DNA of 64,000 nucleotides. It comes from Bacteroidales bacterium. Lineage in GTDB: Bacteria > Bacteroidota > Bacteroidia > Bacteroidales > F082. The stretch is from NCBI GenBank assembly GCA_018400955.1, contig JAGYLH010000006.1, forward strand, positions 1 through 64,000. The letters are read 5' to 3'. The notes under the pieces are model-generated. The model ran no database searches. It was not told where the DNA came from and saw nothing but the letters and a program-made list of their open reading frames with translations. Below, in pieces: positions 18,427 to 28,044 of the stretch. Each line of letters begins with the position of its first letter. Position 1 is the stretch's first letter. The translations under genes and the position numbers were made by a program.

Positions 18427-19068
18427 ATGAAAATGAAAATTTTGAAAAAAAGAACTTTCGCCATACTGCTAATTGCACTTTTGGTAATTGGTTTCAATTC
18501 ATGTGATGACAGCACAGCTCATCAAGAAACTACGGCTTCGTGCTGCAGCACGGACAAGGAAACTCAGTCAGATGAACCTGTTTCGCTTTCTGATATGTCT
18601 GTATATCATCTGGATGGTGATTGGCACGACCAGAACGGCAAGCAGCTTGCATTGAAGGATTTTGCCGGAAAACCTGTTGTTTTAACCATGTTTTTCACCC
18701 ATTGCGAATATGCCTGTCCGCTGCTTGTGCATGATATGAAGGGTGTTGAAGAACAGCTTGATGCGGATATGGAATATACATTTGTGCTGGTTAGTTTCGA
18801 CGATAAGCGGGATACCCCCGAACGCCTGAAATCCTATGCCGATAGTCAGGGTGTGGGCGAAAACTGGGTGTTTTTACATGGGGATGCCAACCAAATAAAG
18901 GCTTTGTCGATATTGCTGAATATAAACTACGAAGCATTGGAGAATGGCCAGTTTGCACATTCCAACCGCAAGCTGGTGCTTGATCAGGGGGGTGCAATTG
19001 TTTTCCAGCAAGATGGATTGCAAACAAAACCGGAGCCGGTGGTAAAAGCCTTGTTGGATTTGATTTGA
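18427..19068 (+). CDS. SCO1/SenC copper chaperone
   Basis: This 213-residue lipoprotein (signal peptide ending at NSCDD) has the thioredoxin-like SCO fold. The copper-binding CxxxC is in THCEYACPLLVHDM and the distal His in FAHSNRKLVLD. An extra Cys pair near the N-terminus (SCCSTDK) is outside the core. SCO proteins deliver copper to cytochrome oxidase CuA and have been linked to other cupro-enzymes. As last gene of the nirK operon it most likely matures NirK copper sites, which is inference from position. Confidence 0.92.
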   Translation: MKMKILKKRTFAILLIALLVIGFNSCDDSTAHQETTASCCSTDKETQSDEPVSLSDMSVYHLDGDWHDQNGKQLALKDFAGKPVVLTMFFTHCEYACPLLVHDMKGVEEQLDADMEYTFVLVSFDDKRDTPERLKSYADSQGVGENWVFLHGDANQIKALSILLNINYEALENGQFAHSNRKLVLDQGGAIVFQQDGLQTKPEPVVKALLDLI

Positions 19069-19111
19069 GGAATTTTTAAAAATCCCTTATCTTTACCCGC
19101 AAACAAATCCC

Positions 19112-19474
19112 ATGGCAAAACACAACGAATTGGGCAAACTGGGCGAAGAATTAGCCCGCAAACATATCCATGGAAAAGGCTATCAAATTCTGGAAGTGAA
19201 CTGGCATCATGGGCACGAAGAAATTGACATCCTTGCCCGCGATGGCGATATATTGGTGGTGGTTGAGGTGAAAACACGCGCCACCAATGATTTCGGGGAG
19301 CCCGAATTTTTTGTGAACAAACGAAAACAGCGCTCCCTTGCGCGGGTTGCCGAAGCCTATATTCTAAAAAACGATTTGGATGTGGAAACCCGTTTCGACA
19401 TCATTTCGGTGATTGTTACACCACAGGAAAAACACCTTCATCATATTGAGGATGCCTTTTACCCTACAATGTAA
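19112..19474 (+). CDS. YraN (UPF0102) family nuclease-like protein
   Basis: At 120 residues this has normal family length. It opens with NELGKLGEELARKHIHGKGY and carries the endonuclease-like core: EEIDILARDGDILVVVEVKTR contains the E/D-x(n)-ExK arrangement of PDDEXK folds. The family is broadly conserved and usually lies near ribosome or signal-peptidase genes; its cellular role is unknown. It starts 43 bp after sco and may have its own promoter (TATCTTTA about 25 bp upstream). Confidence 0.9.
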   Translation: MAKHNELGKLGEELARKHIHGKGYQILEVNWHHGHEEIDILARDGDILVVVEVKTRATNDFGEPEFFVNKRKQRSLARVAEAYILKNDLDVETRFDIISVIVTPQEKHLHHIEDAFYPTM

Positions 19475-19673
19475 TTGGTTGTTTTGGCCATTTTTTCGTT
19501 CGTGCTTGTGTGATGGACAAGTATCGTCCATTAATACTTGTTAATACATAGGAGTTTTTAAAACTAACCCTATATGGTTTTTTCTATGTGTCCTCCATGC
19601 CTCTATGGTTCAAGTATTTTTTCGAAATATTATGCCTCATGGAGTTCCCCTTTTTCAGCTCCTTTCTTCTGCT

Positions 19674-19681
19674 TACCTTTG
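19674..19681 (+). promoter_or_regulatory. -7 promoter element of the transaldolase gene
   Basis: TACCTTTG fits TAnnTTTG and lies 20 bp before the ATG at 19702. The upstream 200 bp (19475-19673) holds no gene that I can support. Confidence 0.5.
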
Positions 19682-19701
19682 CACTACAAAAATCCAAACC
19701 C

Positions 19702-20630
19702 ATGAATACCCTTGAACAACTGAAAAAATTCACCCGCGTGGTGGCCGATACAGGCGATTTTGAGTCGATGCGCCAATACAAACCCATTGATGCCACCACC
19801 AACCCATCGCTGATTTATGCTTCGGCCAGGGATGAAAAATATGCCCGCCTTGTGGACGAAGCCATCGATTTTGGAAAAAAAAGCGGCGGAAACAAAAAGC
19901 AACAATTGGATGCCATCCTCGATAAGCTGGCTGTGAATTTTGGTATCGAAATCCTGAAAATAGTGCCCGGCAGGTTTCCACCGAAGTGGATGCAAGGCTT
20001 TCATTTGACACGTCTACCATCAAAAAAGCACGCCCACTTAATCAGTTGTAATGAAGCTGCCGGCATTGACCGTTCGCGCATCCTTTCATAAAGTGGCCGC
20101 CAGTTTGGAAACGCGGGCAGCCGAAGTGCTCGAGCAAATCCGCTGCAACCTCACCTTGCTTTTCGACAAAATACAGCCATAGCGCTGAAGCCGATTGTAA
20201 AACTGATTTCCCATTTGTTGGGCGTATCCTGGACTGGCACTTGGCAAACGAAAGCTTGACCATATTCCGGCAACGGAAGACCCTGGTGTGCTCTCCGTAA
20301 CTGAAATTTACAATTACTACAAAAGTTTGGTTACGAAACGGAAGTAATGGGTGCAAGCTTTCGCAACGGCAGCGAGATTATTGAACTGGCCGGATGCGAT
20401 CTGCTAACTATTTCGCCTTCTTTGCTGGCCGGCAGGGCATGAACCAAACCATACAGCCCCGTCTTGTTGCCGAAAATGCCGCAAAAATGGATATGGAGAA
20501 GATCGCTGCCGATGAAAAAACTTTCCGCTGGCTGCTGGATGAGGATGCGATGGCCGCGAAAAACTGGCCGAAGGCATCAGGCGGTTGCTGATTTAGTAAA
20601 CTGGAAAAATTGGTGGCCACCAAATTATAA
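19702..20630 (+). pseudogene. tal: Transaldolase, multiply frameshifted
   Basis: The first 90 residues are intact and diagnostic: MNTLEQLKKFTRVVADTG, then IDATTNPSLIYASA (the family's ATTNPSL motif). After about 19975 the frame jumps repeatedly, but successive pieces still follow transaldolase order: [52 protein letters not shown], and the end KLVATKL with TAA at 20628-20630. The Schiff-base Lys region (IKVA) is in a damaged stretch. The enzyme would move dihydroxyacetone units between sugar phosphates in the non-oxidative pentose phosphate pathway. At least six indels argue for decay or for a stretch of poor sequence. Confidence 0.88.
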
Positions 20631-21600
20631 AATATTTTGTCGATGGTTCCCATATCAATAGTTCCACAGCTTGAGGCTTGCTTGCCAAAAATCTGATGGC
20701 AGAAAAGCGGATTGACATTGCCACATGCTGGGCAGAGGATCAATCAATGAGGCTTACTGCCAGGCTGCAGTTGGACATAAACATTTTTGTGAAATGGAAC
20801 CATGCTGCACGCTATCGGGCATGTTTGAGGGGAAGCGGGGGCTGGCATTGCTTAGCAAAGGCAATGCTGGCTACACCAGGGTGAACAAGTACCGGCAGAA
20901 AGTGGCACATGCCTTTCTGGTTTTAAGCTTTGTGAACGAAAGCCCGGCCTCTGATTCTTTCTGGGAAGTTTTGGAGAGGGACTGGCGCAAATGCACCGGC
21001 AAACAGCAGCTTCTTTTGGGCTTAGGTCGAGCAATTATATTGGTTTCGCTCGAGCAGCGGGCATAAACCCATACCCGATTAATGAGCTTTTTGAATAGAC
21101 GCGGCTCATGCCTCAACTCAAATAGCGCGACATCGTTTGATTGTAAACCTTAACATGTTCGAAATTGCTTTTTGCTTAAGAATGGCTGACCTTTTCCACC
21201 TGAAGAACCTGTTCGGAATTTGCTACATGGCGTTTGTGGGCGGAAATTTTTATAATGATAAAGCGAGGAAAAGCTGTGCTGATTGATCGGCGTTTATTAT
21301 GGCCACCGCGAAATGGATATTAAGCTATCGAAACTTTTTGCGGAGGCTTTCACTGTAGCGTTTTATGATGTTTACAACGGCGCTCTGGCGGATGGAAAAC
21401 GGTTGGCAACAGCCGCGTCGATTTGTGCAATTTATTTTCTACATTGATTAAAGATTTACGTAAACCTCTTTGGTGGTTTTCTACCTGATGCAAGTAAAAG
21501 CATTCTCCGTAGTCTTGTTTAAGAGATTTAACTGCCTAAAAAATAGCCATTAACATATTGTTAACGGCGTGGGTAAATCGAAGCAATTTGAATTATTATT
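20631..21600 (+). other. About 1 kb of broken, unrecognised coding sequence
   Basis: No long frame exists, but short plus-strand stretches look coding, for example MFEGKRGLALLSKGNAGYT near 20830 and YYGHREMDIKLSKLF near 21300. They lie in different frames, so this seems to be one or two genes damaged by indels. I could not match them to a family. It directly follows the broken transaldolase, so the same process probably affected both. Confidence 0.4.
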
Positions 21601-21743
21601 TTGATCATAAGCCGTTGATAAACTGTTCTTTATAATAACAAGCTGTTGATTAGTTATTTTAAAAGTTTTCCAAAATCTTCAACAATAAACAGCCTCATTT
21701 GTTTAGGACTATTTACCTACTTTTAGCAAACCAAGCCAACATT

Positions 21744-22175
21744 CATGAAAAATGGATCAAAGTTTTGGGATACTGGCAACTATTGGACTATTGGCTGCGG
21801 TGTTGGTTTATGTTTGTTTGTAGCGAATCCCATCCCAATTATGAAAAAATGAAGCCTGAGTATGAACTTACGGCCTCAGCACTTTTCGAAGCATACCGCA
21901 GCGACCAGGCTTTGGCAGAATCACTTTACAACGGAAAAATGATTGCCGTTGAAGGGACTCTCAGCGACCTAATTCAAAACGAAACTTCCACCATTGCTTA
22001 TTTTCTGCTCGACGAGGGCATGTTTGGCGATGAGGGTGTTCGCATAAGTATGCTCGAAGGGCAAAATAATGCTTTAAAAAGTTTGGAACCAGGCAGTATG
22101 CTTTCCATAAAAGGCTTTGTAACAGGATACAATCAAACCGATGTTGTCTTGATGCACGGATCGCTAATTGAATAG
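21744..22175 (+). CDS. OB-fold (tRNA_anti-like) exported protein, N-terminus frameshifted
   Basis: The main domain from about 21840 to the stop (YELTASALFEAYRS, IAVEGTLSDLIQ, VRISMLEGQ, MLSIKGFVTGYNQTDVVL) matches the tRNA_anti-like OB-fold family common in Bacteroidota. The usual N-terminal membrane anchor is present only in pieces: an ATG at 21744 opens MKNGSKFW while the adjoining frame reads EKWIKVLGYW, so one or two indels lie at 21750-21830. The family has no established function. yceI follows 24 bp downstream. Confidence 0.7.
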   Translation, partial: HEKWIKVLGYWQLLDYWLRCWFMFVCSESHPNYEKMKPEYELTASALFEAYRSDQALAESLYNGKMIAVEGTLSDLIQNETSTIAYFLLDEGMFGDEGVRISMLEGQNNALKSLEPGSMLSIKGFVTGYNQTDVVLMHGSLIE

Positions 22176-22199
22176 AAAATTAATCTTAAATTAAACACA

Positions 22200-22763
22200 A
22201 TGAAATCAATCATTTTAATTGCAGGCATGGCGGTTATGCTGCTGCTTGCACCACATGCGGAGGCCCAGCGTTATGCTACCAAGGACGGCCGCATCACATT
22301 TTTTTCTGAAGCCCCGGCCGAAAATATAGAGGCCTTTAACAACCAGGTGAACAGCGCTCTGGATGTAGCCACTGGCGGTTTTATTTTCAGGGTGTTGATG
22401 AAATCCTTCCAGTTTGAAAAAGCCCTGATGCAGGAGCATTTCAACGAAAACTATGTAGAGTCGGACAAATTTCCCAATGCTACTTTCTCTGGTAAGGTGG
22501 CCAATATTGAGGAAATTGATTTTGAAACCCCGGGCACTTACAAAGCCCTCGTAGAAGGCGATCTCACCATTAAAGGCATCACCAAAAAGGTGAGTGAAGA
22601 GGGTGTTTTTGAGGTAATGGCCGATGGTTCGGTTGGCGGTAAAGCAACTTTTTTCATTGCCATTGCTGATTATGATATCAAGATACCCAGGACAGTAATT
22701 AACAATATTGCTGAGGAAATTGAATTAAAAGTGGATGTTTTATTATCGCCATTGAACAAATAA
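22200..22763 (+). CDS. YceI-like periplasmic protein
   Basis: This 187-residue protein has a signal peptide (LLLAPHAEAQ) and a lipocalin-like YceI domain: ITFFSEAPAENIEAFN, then KFPNATFSGKV, GDLTIKGITKKV and the C-terminal DYDIKIPRTVI. YceI proteins bind isoprenoid-type lipids in the periplasm and are associated with stress responses. A hairpin terminator shared with the convergent rsmI gene follows. Confidence 0.92.
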   Translation: MKSIILIAGMAVMLLLAPHAEAQRYATKDGRITFFSEAPAENIEAFNNQVNSALDVATGGFIFRVLMKSFQFEKALMQEHFNENYVESDKFPNATFSGKVANIEEIDFETPGTYKALVEGDLTIKGITKKVSEEGVFEVMADGSVGGKATFFIAIADYDIKIPRTVINNIAEEIELKVDVLLSPLNK

Positions 22764-22828
22764 CCACCACGCATGTTTATTTGATGGTTTTGGTTATACA
22801 TTTCAATTTTCTCCTAATTTCAATCAGG

Positions 22829-22866
22829 CAGGTGCTTCGTTCCGCGGGGCACCTGTTCTTTTTTTA
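22829..22866 (+). terminator. Terminator between yceI and rsmI
   Basis: CAGGTGC (22829-22835) pairs with GCACCTG (22849-22855) and is followed by TTCTTTTTTT. It ends yceI transcripts and may also act on rsmI in the other direction. Confidence 0.8.
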
Positions 22867-23550
22867 TTGGCTGTCTTTGCCCTTACCTTCAATCACCAGC
22901 ACAATTTCACCTTTCACCTCCTTGTTGCCAAACCATTCAATCAGTTCGGCCAGGCTGCCTTGTTTGTTTTCCTCGAACAATTTGGTGAGCTCCCGCGAAA
23001 CTGATGCCCGGCGATCGGCACCGGCAACAACTGCCAGTTGGCTGAGGGTTTTCACAAGCCTGTGTGGCGATTCGTACAATACGGTGGTATAGGGTCGTTC
23101 AGCTATTTCTTGAACTCTTGTTTGACGGCCTTTTTTTTGCGGTAAAAAACCTTCAAAAATAAAGCGGTCGGCAGGCAGGCCCGAATTGACCAATGCAGGC
23201 ACAAAAGCAGTAGCGCCCGGCAGGCACTCCACTTCAATATTTTTAAGCAGGCAAGCGCGCACCAGCAGAAATCCGGGATCGGAAATGGCCGGGGTGCCCG
23301 CATCGGTGACCAGAGCCATGCGCTCCCCTCCCTGAATGCGGTCCACAATCCGTTCCAATACCTTGTGTTCGTTATGCTGATGAAAAGCGGCCATGGGTTT
23401 GCTTATTTCATAATGCTTTAAGAGTATGCCTGTTTTGCGGGTGTCCTCGGCAAGCACCAAATCCACTTCCTCCTTAAGGATACGAATAGCCCGCAGGGTG
23501 ATATCCTCTAAATTTCCGATGGGTGTTGGTATTAGGAATAGCTTGGCCAT
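22864..23550 (-). CDS. rsmI: 16S rRNA 2'-O-methyltransferase RsmI
   Basis: This 228-residue tetrapyrrole-methylase-fold enzyme shows the family signatures LFLIPTPIGNLEDITLRA, EDTRKTGILL, ALVTDAGTPAISDPG and FEGFLP. It methylates the ribose of C1402 in 16S rRNA using SAM. It is preceded, after 2 bp, by a gene for a 44-residue membrane protein and then by an M28 peptidase gene on the same strand. Confidence 0.97.
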   Translation of the reverse strand: MAKLFLIPTPIGNLEDITLRAIRILKEEVDLVLAEDTRKTGILLKHYEISKPMAAFHQHNEHKVLERIVDRIQGGERMALVTDAGTPAISDPGFLLVRACLLKNIEVECLPGATAFVPALVNSGLPADRFIFEGFLPQKKGRQTRVQEIAERPYTTVLYESPHRLVKTLSQLAVVAGADRRASVSRELTKLFEENKQGSLAELIEWFGNKEVKGEIVLVIEGKGKDSQ

Positions 23551-23552
23551 AA

Positions 23553-23687
23553 TTATTCTTTTTTGTTAGAAAATTTTCGCAACCAATCCAGCGTCTTTTC
23601 TGCCCCTCCATTAATGGAGGTATAGAAAGACAAGGCTGTAAAAGCAAGTACAATAAGTCCTACCAAAATAAAAATGAGCGTTTCCAT
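23553..23687 (-). CDS. 44-residue single-pass membrane protein
   Basis: An ATG at 23687 opens a 45-codon frame that begins METLIFILVGLIVLAFTALS and ends WLRKFSNKKE, with TAA at 23553-23555. It is one hydrophobic helix followed by a basic tail, so inside-positive orientation is likely. It fits exactly between the M28 peptidase (3-bp gap upstream) and rsmI (2-bp gap downstream), which strongly suggests a real co-transcribed gene. I do not recognise a family. Confidence 0.65.
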   Translation of the reverse strand: METLIFILVGLIVLAFTALSFYTSINGGAEKTLDWLRKFSNKKE

Positions 23688-23690
23688 GCC

Positions 23691-24959
23691 TTATCTGGTT
23701 TGCAGGGCGGTTACGAAATCGGTTAAAAGACCAAACAACTGCTCGTAGCGTGTAAAGGGGATGCGGTTTGGTGTGTCGTAAACATTGTGGTATTCGCGGT
23801 TTTCGTTGCCACGCGTAAAAATAAAGAACGATGGTACCCCTTTGAGGTAATAGGCACAATGGTCGCTGTTGCACGATTCGCCACCGGCCCGCAGGTCGGG
23901 GAAGTAGGCGTTGCCCTTGTTGAGGCTGTCGAGCAAGGCAAATTGGTCAGGAAAGAGCTTTCCGTTTACGATGCCAAGGCCTTCGCTGCCCGTTCCTACC
24001 ATATCCATATTGATCAGAAACTTGATGTTTTCCAGGGGGAAAAGCGGATTTTCGGAATTGTAGAAGGAGCCGAGCAAACCTGCTTCCTCACCCGAAACCA
24101 ATATAAAAACCATGGTGTAATGTGCCATATGCGGGTTGGCGGCATAGTAGCTCGCCAGGTCGAGTACTGTGGCCGTGCCACTGGCATTGTCGTTTGCACC
24201 GGGAAAATAGGTGTTTTTTCCCATACGGCCCAAGTGGTCGTAATGCGCAATAAAAACGAAGAAACTATCCGGCTCCGCTTGTCCGGGTATATAACCCAGC
24301 AGGTTTTGCGTTTGATGGTTTTCGATAAATTCGCTTTCAATGTTCAATTTTATCTTTTTAGCATCTTTTGGTAATTGGTCAGCCTTGAGCATGATGTTGA
24401 GTTTCCCGCTTGGGTTGCGCGCTCCCGACACATGCCACCACAAGTTGTCCTCCATGGGCACTACCACACCCCGAACACCCGGCAACCCGCGGCGATAGGC
24501 TTGTGTCATTCCCCGTGGCAAAACTACGAGCTTATCTTTCCATGCAATGGTATCGATCAGGTTAATGGCCGATTCAATGGAACTCACGGTATCGGGCAGC
24601 CACACCAGATCGAACGCCTCCTTGGTGGTGGTAGCTGCCGGGCTGATTACAAATTCGGTACCCGGCCTGAGCTTTTTGCCATCAACTTGCAAATGCATTT
24701 TTGACGGAAAAGTATTGATGCCAAAACTATAGTATTGAAAATATTCATCCCCAAAAGCCTTGAGGCCGGCTTTTTCCATTTCGGAGGCCAGCAGGCGGGC
24801 CGCTTTCAGGTCGCCTTGCTTCACATAGCCGCGGCCATGCATATTGGGGGCACTCAGTTTGTTCACTATTTGATGGACATAGGCGCGGTCCTGGGCGTGA
24901 GCGTTTTGCAACAAAAGCAAACCGGCAATAAAAAATACAAAAGGATAAATAAACTTCAT
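23691..24959 (-). CDS. Secreted M28 family metallopeptidase
   Basis: This 422-residue protein has a signal peptide (LLLLQNAHAQ) and a protease-associated-like insert before the catalytic domain. The di-zinc site is visible: AHYDHLG (His), PGANDNASG (bridging Asp), VSGEEAGLLGS (catalytic Glu pair), NMDMVG (Asp) and a late His in REYHNVYDT. Such aminopeptidase-like enzymes remove residues from peptides in the periplasm or outside the cell. It heads a probable operon with the small membrane protein and rsmI. Confidence 0.93.
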   Translation of the reverse strand: MKFIYPFVFFIAGLLLLQNAHAQDRAYVHQIVNKLSAPNMHGRGYVKQGDLKAARLLASEMEKAGLKAFGDEYFQYYSFGINTFPSKMHLQVDGKKLRPGTEFVISPAATTTKEAFDLVWLPDTVSSIESAINLIDTIAWKDKLVVLPRGMTQAYRRGLPGVRGVVVPMEDNLWWHVSGARNPSGKLNIMLKADQLPKDAKKIKLNIESEFIENHQTQNLLGYIPGQAEPDSFFVFIAHYDHLGRMGKNTYFPGANDNASGTATVLDLASYYAANPHMAHYTMVFILVSGEEAGLLGSFYNSENPLFPLENIKFLINMDMVGTGSEGLGIVNGKLFPDQFALLDSLNKGNAYFPDLRAGGESCNSDHCAYYLKGVPSFFIFTRGNENREYHNVYDTPNRIPFTRYEQLFGLLTDFVTALQTR

Positions 24960-25182
24960 TTAAAACATTTTTTTGTTATCAACTCACCGACAAAATCCCC
25001 AAAAAACTTCTGCAATTCTCATTTTTTGCGGTTTTCAAATTTAGGCTTTATTTCATTCCTAAAATAACTTCCGGTTTGCAGGCCATTAGATATTCAGCAA
25101 GTCCTTTTGCGATTTTCATTTGTTTACACAAGTCAGAAAAAGACATCTTTTTGCTCATCATACAGCGTGCCTGTAAATATTT

Positions 25183-26133
25183 TTATTTATATGATTTTCT
25201 TTGCCACCAGAAAAAGACTAGGGAGAAGACAAGCATTTGGGTCACAATTTCGGGTATGCCGATGATGAGATCCTTAAGGAATGCCGCTAAAGACCCTTCA
25301 AACAAAATGAATTCTGATAGGAACAAGGGAGAACCCAAAGTTGTTAATCCAAAAACAAGCAAGAACAGCAGAAGCCATCCGTTCCTTTTATGTACATAGC
25401 TTCCATAAAATGGGGCAAGTAGCAATGCAAGCATCGTTCCCCTAAAGAGTTGACCAAAAAACACGAGCAATACTGCATTCATATTTTCAAGGGGTCGCCA
25501 CATTTCAAATATTTCCATCTCTTTCAATGCATCAGCATAACCAGCAATTTGATAGAAGATGGAGCCAATTACCCAATAGGTTACCAAGTGCACAACAAGG
25601 AACCTGACTGCATAACCCCTGATTTTTTCAGGAGCGTAAGACAGAATATCCCGTTTTGTGATTTCAGACGACCCTGTTTTTTTCTGGGATAACAACTCCC
25701 ACTTAAAAAACAGCCAAACGAAGAGCAGCATTTGCACTGCAACAGCAAACAGAACAGATATATGCTCAATAAAAGATATGGTGGTATAGATGATGCCTTC
25801 AATTGAACCAGGTTGTGGCTCAACTGATCCGAAAAGTGCAATACCCCACATAGCTCCGAACATGATTAGCCGGCCTTGGGGGTTTTTAAACAAGACCTGG
25901 TAAAAGGGATAAAAGACAAATGCAAAGGCCAGGCCCCGTATTATCTGACCAACAACAGCCATCATCCCCAAGGGTCGGAAAGGTTCATAATAGTCCAGTG
26001 CAATTCGCCTGGATTCTGGTAATGTATCCTGAAATATAAGGAAAACAAACCCAATGAGGATGTAGGTAAATAAATGTAATAGTGTAAATCTTCCTAAGTA
26101 GGATAGTATTTGAGGTTGTTTGATTTCACGCAT
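25183..26133 (-). CDS. Membrane protein made of two tandem repeats
   Basis: This 316-residue protein has about eight hydrophobic segments. The two halves are homologous: residues about 15-85 (RFTLLHLFTYILIGFVF, RPLGMMAVVGQIIRG, PFYQVLF) align with residues about 175-245 (RFLVVHLVTYWVIGSIF, RPLENMNAVLLVFFGQLFRG, PFYGSYV). Each half therefore carries RF-x3-HL-x-TY, RPL-x2-M and GQ-x-hRG followed by PFY. I recognise no named family. Inverted or parallel repeats of this sort are common in transporters and channels. It stands alone between two gaps of about 100-220 bp. Confidence 0.75.
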   Translation of the reverse strand: MREIKQPQILSYLGRFTLLHLFTYILIGFVFLIFQDTLPESRRIALDYYEPFRPLGMMAVVGQIIRGLAFAFVFYPFYQVLFKNPQGRLIMFGAMWGIALFGSVEPQPGSIEGIIYTTISFIEHISVLFAVAVQMLLFVWLFFKWELLSQKKTGSSEITKRDILSYAPEKIRGYAVRFLVVHLVTYWVIGSIFYQIAGYADALKEMEIFEMWRPLENMNAVLLVFFGQLFRGTMLALLLAPFYGSYVHKRNGWLLLFLLVFGLTTLGSPLFLSEFILFEGSLAAFLKDLIIGIPEIVTQMLVFSLVFFWWQRKSYK

Positions 26134-26227
26134 CTTGTTCGGGTTTTTCGAATTATGAAACTGATCTTTCTTCAGACAATGATTCTAAGTTTTATGAAAA
26201 ACAAGAAAGCCAACATAAAATCTAACC

Positions 26228-27148
26228 CTACCTAAACTTCCGCTCAATCAGCGCTTTCAATTTAGCAAAGGCAGCGGTGTTTTCATCCCATTGGTACTGC
26301 ACCTTGGTTTCTACAAGGTAGGTGAAAGCTCCGTTAATGGTTTCGAAGGCATTCAATTCGTCAATGGTTTTGTTGTAAAGGTTCAGGTTGCCTTTGAAGA
26401 GCTCATTGATAAACAGGAATTTTTCGTTGATGCCGATGGCCGCACGCAAATCGCTGATGGGCGATTGCTCCATGCGCTCGGCTATACTTGGGTCATTTTT
26501 TGGTTTCAGTTTTTCGCCCAGGCTTTCGGTGGCTTCCTGCGCAAATAAATCAAGTGTTGTTTTAGGTTTTGGCGAAGGGGCTTGTTGCACGGGGGTTAAA
26601 ACTTCTTTTTCTGCAATGGGTGCCTGGGGTTTTTCAGGCTCTATGCTTGCTGTTGCTTGGGGCTGAACGCCTTCCTGCTGTATGCTATAATCGTCTTCTT
26701 GCACTTCTTCTGCCTTTTCTTCAGCAGGAATTTGTTCCTGTTCCGGCTTTTGTGCAGCTGGAGCCGTTTCTTCCATTTCCTCTTTTTCAACAACAGGATT
26801 TACTGTGGGTGCCAGCGGTGGTTTTTCCTTTTCAACCTCTTTTTCCGCAGGGGCTGCCTGTTCGTCCTGAACAGGGATTTCTGAGGTTGGAGGGGCCGGT
26901 TGGGCTGGGGTTTCCTTTTTTTCGGGCTGCTGTTTGGCCTGTGATATCGCGTGGTAAGCAGGTTTGGGGGCCATTTCGTGCAATTGGAGCAATTGCCCAT
27001 ACAATGCCCTGGTTTTTTCGAGCATCACATCCACATCCATCACGTGCAAGCTGTAGCCTGGCCTTGAGACACGCCTGAGATGGGCCGTGAGGTTTTCGTT
27101 TTCAAGTAAAATGTTCTTAATCAGGCTTGTTTGATCCATAGTATTCAA
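26228..27148 (-). CDS. Unrecognised protein with a Pro/Glu/Gln-rich linker
   Basis: This 306-residue protein has three parts. The N-terminus is helical (SLIKNILLENENLTAHLRRV). A low-complexity region, about residues 75-200, is dominated by Pro, Glu, Gln and Ala. The C-terminal helical domain (DLRAAIGINEKFLFINELFKG, then LNAFETINGAFTYLV and a basic end LIERKFR) looks folded and conserved. No signal peptide or membrane helix is seen, so it is probably cytoplasmic. I think C-terminal relatives occur across Bacteroidota, but no function is known to me. Confidence 0.7.
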   Translation of the reverse strand: MNTMDQTSLIKNILLENENLTAHLRRVSRPGYSLHVMDVDVMLEKTRALYGQLLQLHEMAPKPAYHAISQAKQQPEKKETPAQPAPPTSEIPVQDEQAAPAEKEVEKEKPPLAPTVNPVVEKEEMEETAPAAQKPEQEQIPAEEKAEEVQEDDYSIQQEGVQPQATASIEPEKPQAPIAEKEVLTPVQQAPSPKPKTTLDLFAQEATESLGEKLKPKNDPSIAERMEQSPISDLRAAIGINEKFLFINELFKGNLNLYNKTIDELNAFETINGAFTYLVETKVQYQWDENTAAFAKLKALIERKFR

Positions 27149-27186
27149 TTATTCTTTTGCGCTGGTGGAAACAATGTTTTAATGAC

Positions 27187-27194
27187 TAAATTTG
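27187..27194 (+). promoter_or_regulatory. -7 promoter element of tdk
   Basis: TAAATTTG fits TAnnTTTG and lies 47 bp before the tdk ATG, in the gap from the divergent 306-residue protein gene. Confidence 0.45.
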
Positions 27195-27241
27195 CAAATT
27201 AGCAAACGATAAAATTAATAAGTTACCGAACACAACCGGCC

Positions 27242-27823
27242 ATGTTTCTTGAAAAAGATACAAACAGCAAATCACGAACAGGTTGGATCGAAGTGGTTTG
27301 TGGCTCGATGTTTTCGGGCAAAACAGAAGAACTAATCCGACGCCTTAACCGCGCGCGCATAGCCAAACAGCGTGTGCAGATTTTCAAACCACAGATTGAC
27401 AAACGCTACAGCGAAGAAAATGTTGTTTCGCACGATGCCAACTCTGTAGCTTCCATACCGGTTCAAAGTGCATCGCAAATTCTTTTTTATTCCAATGAAT
27501 ATGATGTTGTTGGCGTTGATGAGGCCCAGTTTTTTGATAATGAGCTGGCATCGGTTTGCGACCAATTGGCCAATGACGGGGTGCGTGTGATTGTGGCTGG
27601 CCTTGATATGGATTTTCAGGGCAAGCCATTCGGGCCTATACCTGCCTTACTGGCCACAGCAGAATATGTTACCAAAGTGCATGCTATTTGTATGCATTGT
27701 GGAAATCTGGCACAATATTCACATCGCAAGGTGGAAGGCAACAAACTGGTGATGCTTGGCGAAACAGAAACCTACGAACCCCTTTGCCGCAAATGTTTTA
27801 ACGAATCAAACAAGGCCAAATAG
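27242..27823 (+). CDS. tdk: Thymidine kinase
   Basis: This 193-residue type II thymidine kinase has the P-loop [14 protein letters not shown], the Walker-B-like [10 protein letters not shown], the substrate lasso region with [13 protein letters not shown] and a second CRKC pair, which together form the structural zinc site. It phosphorylates thymidine to dTMP in the salvage pathway. Length and motifs are normal. It is probably monocistronic. Confidence 0.97.
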   Translation: MFLEKDTNSKSRTGWIEVVCGSMFSGKTEELIRRLNRARIAKQRVQIFKPQIDKRYSEENVVSHDANSVASIPVQSASQILFYSNEYDVVGVDEAQFFDNELASVCDQLANDGVRVIVAGLDMDFQGKPFGPIPALLATAEYVTKVHAICMHCGNLAQYSHRKVEGNKLVMLGETETYEPLCRKCFNESNKAK

Positions 27824-28044
27824 ACCATGCTTCAGAAGCATGAAAAGATATATTTCATTGTAAATTAGCGGGGTTGATTTGAGATAATAAGCAATTCTAA
27901 TTGCATATGACAGTTAGATTATATACTTTTAACGCCTGAAGCTCCCATGTTTTGGCTCTTCACTTAACAAACAGCTGCCATAACAATATAATTGACTTGA
28001 TGTGCGAAATAGGTAAATGGGATATTTTTTTGAATAAAGCACTT

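Noticed and set aside
20631-21600. Minus-strand frames of 60-111 codons over the broken region
   Set aside because: They are Cys/Pro/Ser-rich in the manner of shadow frames and match no family. The plus-strand pieces look more protein-like.
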